DNA from: Scedosporium boydii
Lineage: Eukaryota; Ascomycota; Sordariomycetes; Microascales; Microascaceae
Assembly (NCBI GenBank): GCA_002221725.1
Contig: NJFT01000270.1
Coordinates: 1 to 50,176 of the forward strand
DNA length: 50,176 nucleotides
Direction: 5' to 3'
Below are positions 46,701 to 50,176 of the stretch, piece after piece (position 1 is the stretch's first letter; every line of letters starts with the position of its first letter). Under the pieces are notes generated by a model. That model saw only the letters and a list, made by a program, of their open reading frames with translations, had not been told where the DNA came from and did no database searches. The position numbers and the translations under genes are program-made.

Positions 46701-48766
46701 AAGATGGTCGACAACAGGCCGGAAACTTGCGACGCCGTACCAAACCTCCCGCATAGAGCTCCGACCATCCTGAAGAGCTGGATGAAGCATAATGTGCTGG
46801 CGTTGACGACGATCCAGAAGGTGAAGAATTTGCCAGCGTCGACTTGCAGGCTGGACATAAAGTAGAGGATGAGAGAGAAGCACGTTACTTGCACCATGAC
46901 GATGGGAATGTCGGTGATGGCGTTGGCGATGCAGAATGCCGTGGGGCGGTAGAAGCCGAAGCGCTTGTGGCGCACCAGGATTGGCCTGCCCATGAAAGAA
47001 GCGGTGGTTTCCGACAGGGACTCGAGGAGGAAGTAGAGGACGGGAAAGAAGAGTACGCCTGGGCGAAGGAAGATGGAGACACTAGTATCCGGGAGATTGT
47101 AGAAAAGGCTGCCGCAGACGAGGGCCTGGATGATGGCTGAGACGACCTTAACAGCGAGGGACAATCGGTCACCCATCATAATTTGAAATTGGCTGCAAAA
47201 CTATTAGCAACTCATGCAGGCACTCTACATTTCATAGAGGCAGGCGTATGGGACATACCGAATAGTACAGTTGACGACCTGTTCCTTAAGTCCGACCGTA
47301 TAAACGCTTCTCTTGCCCCCAACATGTCGTCGCTTCTTCTCCCTCTGCACGGCTTCCTCCAGTTCCTCAGTCTCGTCGCCCAGCGTAGTAGGATCTCGCA
47401 TATGCTCGACAGCTTGCCGGTACACAGAACTGTCCTTGTACGCTTTCTCAAACTCCTCGGGTGTAGTCGGCACCCGTCCCTCGAAGCCAGGCGCGACCAC
47501 CGCCTCCGTCACCACAGTGACCGACGTAAGGAAGTCAGCAACGTTGGCACCACGAGGACACACAAAACCCAGCTCCTCGAAATACGACTTAGCCCTCTGT
47601 CGGGGGCCATAGTAGATGACTCGCCCTTCCGCCAGGACGAGGACCTTGTCGAAGCTGTCGTAGATGGAGTTTCCAGCTTGGTACATGGTGGCGATGACGG
47701 TCCTGCTATTTCGATCGGCTTCCTCGCGCAGCATGGCTACGAACTCGTATGCTGTTTTTGCGTCGAGACCTCTTGTTGGTTGGTCCCAGAATTGGACGGG
47801 ACTCTGCACAAAGGTAAGTATGAAAAACACGAGGCAAAATTAGCTGGACTCGTACTGACCTGACTTGCCAGCACCTCAGCGAGCGACACTCGCTTCCTCT
47901 CACCACCCGACACGCCCCGAATAAACTCGTTTCCCACCAACGTCTTCTGCGTATGGCCAATACCAAGCGACTCGAGGATACCCGTCCTCTTATCCTGAAC
48001 AAACTGCGTCTTCTTCTCGACGTGCTCAGGTCTCTCCCTCGGCACCTTATTCCGCAGCGCAAACTTCATGGTCTGGTTAACAGTCATGGTGGGGAAATGG
48101 ATGTCGTCTTCCGTGTTGAAAACGATCTGCTGCCCGAATCTCTTAGCTTCCTTGTGCGTCATGCTTCCGTAGCTCACCTCGCCCTGGATTTCGCTGAAGG
48201 ATTCTCGGTGGTTTGAGAGGACGCGAAGGAGCGAGGTGCATCCGGCTCCTGGTCTGCCGAGAACCAGAAGCTGGAAACAGTATAGCAGTTAGCACGCATT
48301 GCCTCTCACTACAGGAAACCCTACGGAGAGTTTATAATACCATTTCTCCTGGATTGACTTGTCCAGTGACATCGTGGAGTATTGCCTGCCAAAACACATT
48401 ACATTAGCACGGTCTCAATTAAGCATGATCTAACCTCAATCTTACTCTCTTCGGCAGAGAATTTGGCTTAAGATATCCCAACAGCTGCGTTGGGTCAACT
48501 CGAGACCACAGAGTCTCTCCCAAAGCTTCCCCGGCCGCCTTCACTAGGACAGTTACCGACTTGAAGCTGAGAGTCAGACGCTTCTGGATAAAGTCCTTCT
48601 CGTTATTCCCCACGTCCTGCTGTTCTCCAACCTCCACATCCGTATCGCTACTCGAAGCGTGGTATTTCCCACCCTGATGGAAAGTTTCGGTATTTTTATG
48701 CTTGTTTTGGCCCTGGGCTACCGAGACGAGGTCCCCGAGCGTGGCCTCGGATCCGGATGTATGCAT
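43769..48766 (-). CDS. PDR-type (ABCG) full-size ABC transporter
   Basis: Thirteen exons on the minus strand: 48446-48766, 48341-48385, 47860-48270, 47259-47803, 46065-47192, 45708-45982, 45471-45646, 45322-45415, 44956-45263, 44677-44883, 44456-44611, 43939-44388 and 43769-43867 (4215 nt, 1404 aa). All phases agree. The order is NBD1-TMD1-NBD2-TMD2. NBD1 has the usual fungal degenerate Walker [10 protein letters not shown] (Cys133 instead of Lys), signature [10 protein letters not shown] and an unusual Walker B region [14 protein letters not shown]2 has [24 protein letters not shown] and [12 protein letters not shown]. Membrane parts include [20 protein letters not shown] and a final [19 protein letters not shown], with a Cys-containing external loop. 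Such pumps export drugs or secondary metabolites from the plasma membrane. The ATG at 48766 ([12 protein letters not shown]) is the first in frame. Confidence 0.95.
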
Positions 48767-49248
48767 CGTGATGGCAAAGGAAAAAAACACCACGGCTCGG
48801 GCTAGAACAACGCAAAGAAGAAGTCAAACAGAAAGGAAAAGAACGAATCTTGAAGCCACACCTACTCTTTTACTTTTCAGAGACATACAAGATAGTTTCA
48901 GACTCGACATTTGTTATATATCTTTCAGTACTTCTTTGTGATTATCAATCCATGACCGACTTTCCGAGTTTCCCTAGATCCGTATTTCCATATTTCCGGG
49001 CCTGATCTCCACAAGGTACGAACGCCATCACTAAAATTTGCTGCAAAAGCAAAGTCACTTTCTAGCGCGGCCGAGAATCGGGAGAAAGAAGAGCGGAGCC
49101 TCGAGGCGTCGCGTCTCCATTGCTCCACAGAAAAAAAAAAACCGAGATAGCCAACAAACTGCAGGCGGATGGGGAAAGCGGACAAAACACTGGAGCACGA
49201 AGCTTATCCCACGGCGTTGACTGGCCAGCCCAGCGAAAAACGCACAAA
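48767..49248. promoter_or_regulatory. Upstream region of the ABC transporter gene
   Basis: About 480 nt between the ABC start codon and the 3' end of the next gene, both on the minus strand, so it should hold the ABC promoter. A TATATATC-like element lies near 48914-48921. No further gene seen. Confidence 0.5.
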
Positions 49249-50081
49249 TTACGTGCTAAAATTAAACTGCTGGTTCGCATCTATAGATAAAAAAGCCTCC
49301 ATATCCATTGTACCCAGGTCGAAGTTCCACCCCATGTCCGCCGCCGTGATATCCACCTGATCGTCCAGCGAGCCCATGACGGGCGACTGCGCGACCAGCG
49401 GCCCGTTGACGTCAAAGCCGAAGGGCATGGACGGATACAGACACGTCGAGTCCGGTACCGGATAAACCAGATTCGGACCGGGAACGTCGGAAGCGGCGGA
49501 CTCGTGCTGGGTGGGGGGGACGGTGTGGGACCCGCCGTCCTGCATCGAGGCCAAAGCGGCGTCGAGGCGGAAATCGGGGAGGACTGACGTGATCATGCGT
49601 TCGATGGCGACCATGAGGGGGTTCAATGTGACAGAAGTCGAGTTGCCTTTGTGGAGGATGGATTTTATGCATTTTAATGCTGTGATGATCCAGGGGAGGT
49701 TCCTATCGCAGGAGGGTTTATCTTGGAGCATGTCGAAGGCTAAGACGTAGCTAGCGCCTTCGAGGAAGAAGAGGTGATACTTGATTCCCTGAATGTTCGG
49801 CGTTAGAATGACTTGATGCAGCTCCTCGCCATAACGTCGATCGAGCTAGTCTTTTCGGATTGTATCCCCTACCTGGCAGAAGCTATTTTGCTCGCATGCT
49901 CCGGCAAGAAAGCCGATGGAGTGCCGTGCAGCGTCTAGACAATATTCAGCTGCCGTATCTAGCCAAGGTGGTGGCGCTGGTTGTGCCGCCCCAGACCCGT
50001 CTGCTCTTTCGGTCTGTCGTTTTAATTTCGCTCGCAAAACTAGAAACGGCCTAAACGTGAGCAGAAGAGTATGGTGGTACA
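49249..50081 (-). CDS. Fungal transcription factor, C-terminal part only
   Basis: Two exons visible: 49873-50081 and 49249-49788, joined in phase (donor GTAGGG, acceptor TTCAG), about 249 aa. The upstream exon ends at an AG acceptor at 50082-50083, and the 5' part lies beyond the window edge. The visible part resembles the end of the fungal-specific transcription factor domain of Zn2Cys6 regulators: YHHTLLLTFRPFLVLRAKLK, CLDAARHSIGFL, KYHLFFLEGASYVLAFDML, then a disordered acidic tail (MGWNFDLGTMDMEAFLSID) that could be an activation domain. The zinc finger is not in the window. It lies directly upstream of the ABC transporter gene on the same strand and might regulate it (inference). Confidence 0.75.
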
Positions 50082-50154
50082 CTGGGAAAGAAGATCCGGT
50101 TAGTTTCCTCTAGATAATGCTCAAATTGTTGCGCCGCGTGCGTGTCAGTCAAGA

Positions 50155-50170
50155 AGAGAGAGAGAGAGAA
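50155..50170. repeat. (GA)n microsatellite
   Basis: A run of GA dinucleotides near the right edge, within the presumed intron of the truncated transcription factor gene. Confidence 0.8.
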
Positions 50171-50176
50171 GGAAAG

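Overview
The window is nuclear DNA of a filamentous ascomycete (Pezizomycotina, plausibly Eurotiales). The reasons are short GT-AG introns (about 50-110 nt) with CTAAC-like branch sites, Zn2Cys6 and bZIP regulators, a HET-domain gene, a NACHT-ankyrin gene, a full-size PDR-type ABC transporter and a CipC-like gene. No bacterial operons, rRNA, tRNA or CRISPR arrays were found. Exon models were built by hand from splice sites, reading phase and recognised protein motifs; every multi-exon total given is divisible by three.

Layout. 0.3-0.9 kb: a small P-loop protein of phage/bacterial appearance, apparently frameshifted. 2.6-3.3 kb: a three-exon small secreted protein. 5.4-7.0 kb: an ornithine-aminotransferase-like gene with one in-frame TGA. 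7.6-9.5 kb: a Zn2Cys6 regulator. 10.1-12.2 kb: a HET-domain protein. 12.7-14.0 kb: a secreted lactonase/carboxymuconate-cyclase-like beta-propeller. 15.2-16.9 kb: a bZIP factor with a uORF overlapping its start codon. 17.7-19.9 kb: a ten-exon amidase. 20.2-22.0 kb: an intronless CoA-disulfide-reductase/rhodanese flavoprotein. 23.1-25.2 kb: an eight-exon MFS drug:H+ antiporter. 26.4-29.9 kb: an NLR-like gene with intact N-terminal and NACHT parts and a frameshifted ankyrin region.

30.8-37 kb is a graveyard. It holds a decayed sugar transporter, a decayed GH10 xylanase, an extremely AT-rich block, and two related solo LTRs in opposite orientation, one with a perfect 5-bp target-site duplication. 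From 37 kb on, genes resume: a C2H2 zinc-finger protein, a possible 80-residue two-exon gene, a CipC-like gene whose first exon is 13 nt, a 13-exon PDR transporter (1404 aa), and the 3' half of a fungal transcription factor running off the right edge.

Functionally this is accessory-genome territory: self/non-self and immunity-type genes (HET, NACHT-ANK), efflux (MFS, ABC), small-molecule enzymes (amidase, aminotransferase, persulfide-reductase-like) and local regulators. No polyketide synthase, NRPS or terpene synthase is visible, so I do not call a biosynthetic cluster. The adjacent xylanase and sugar-transporter remains suggest a lost xylan-use module. The ABC transporter and the neighbouring regulator may form a functional pair; that is inference from position only.
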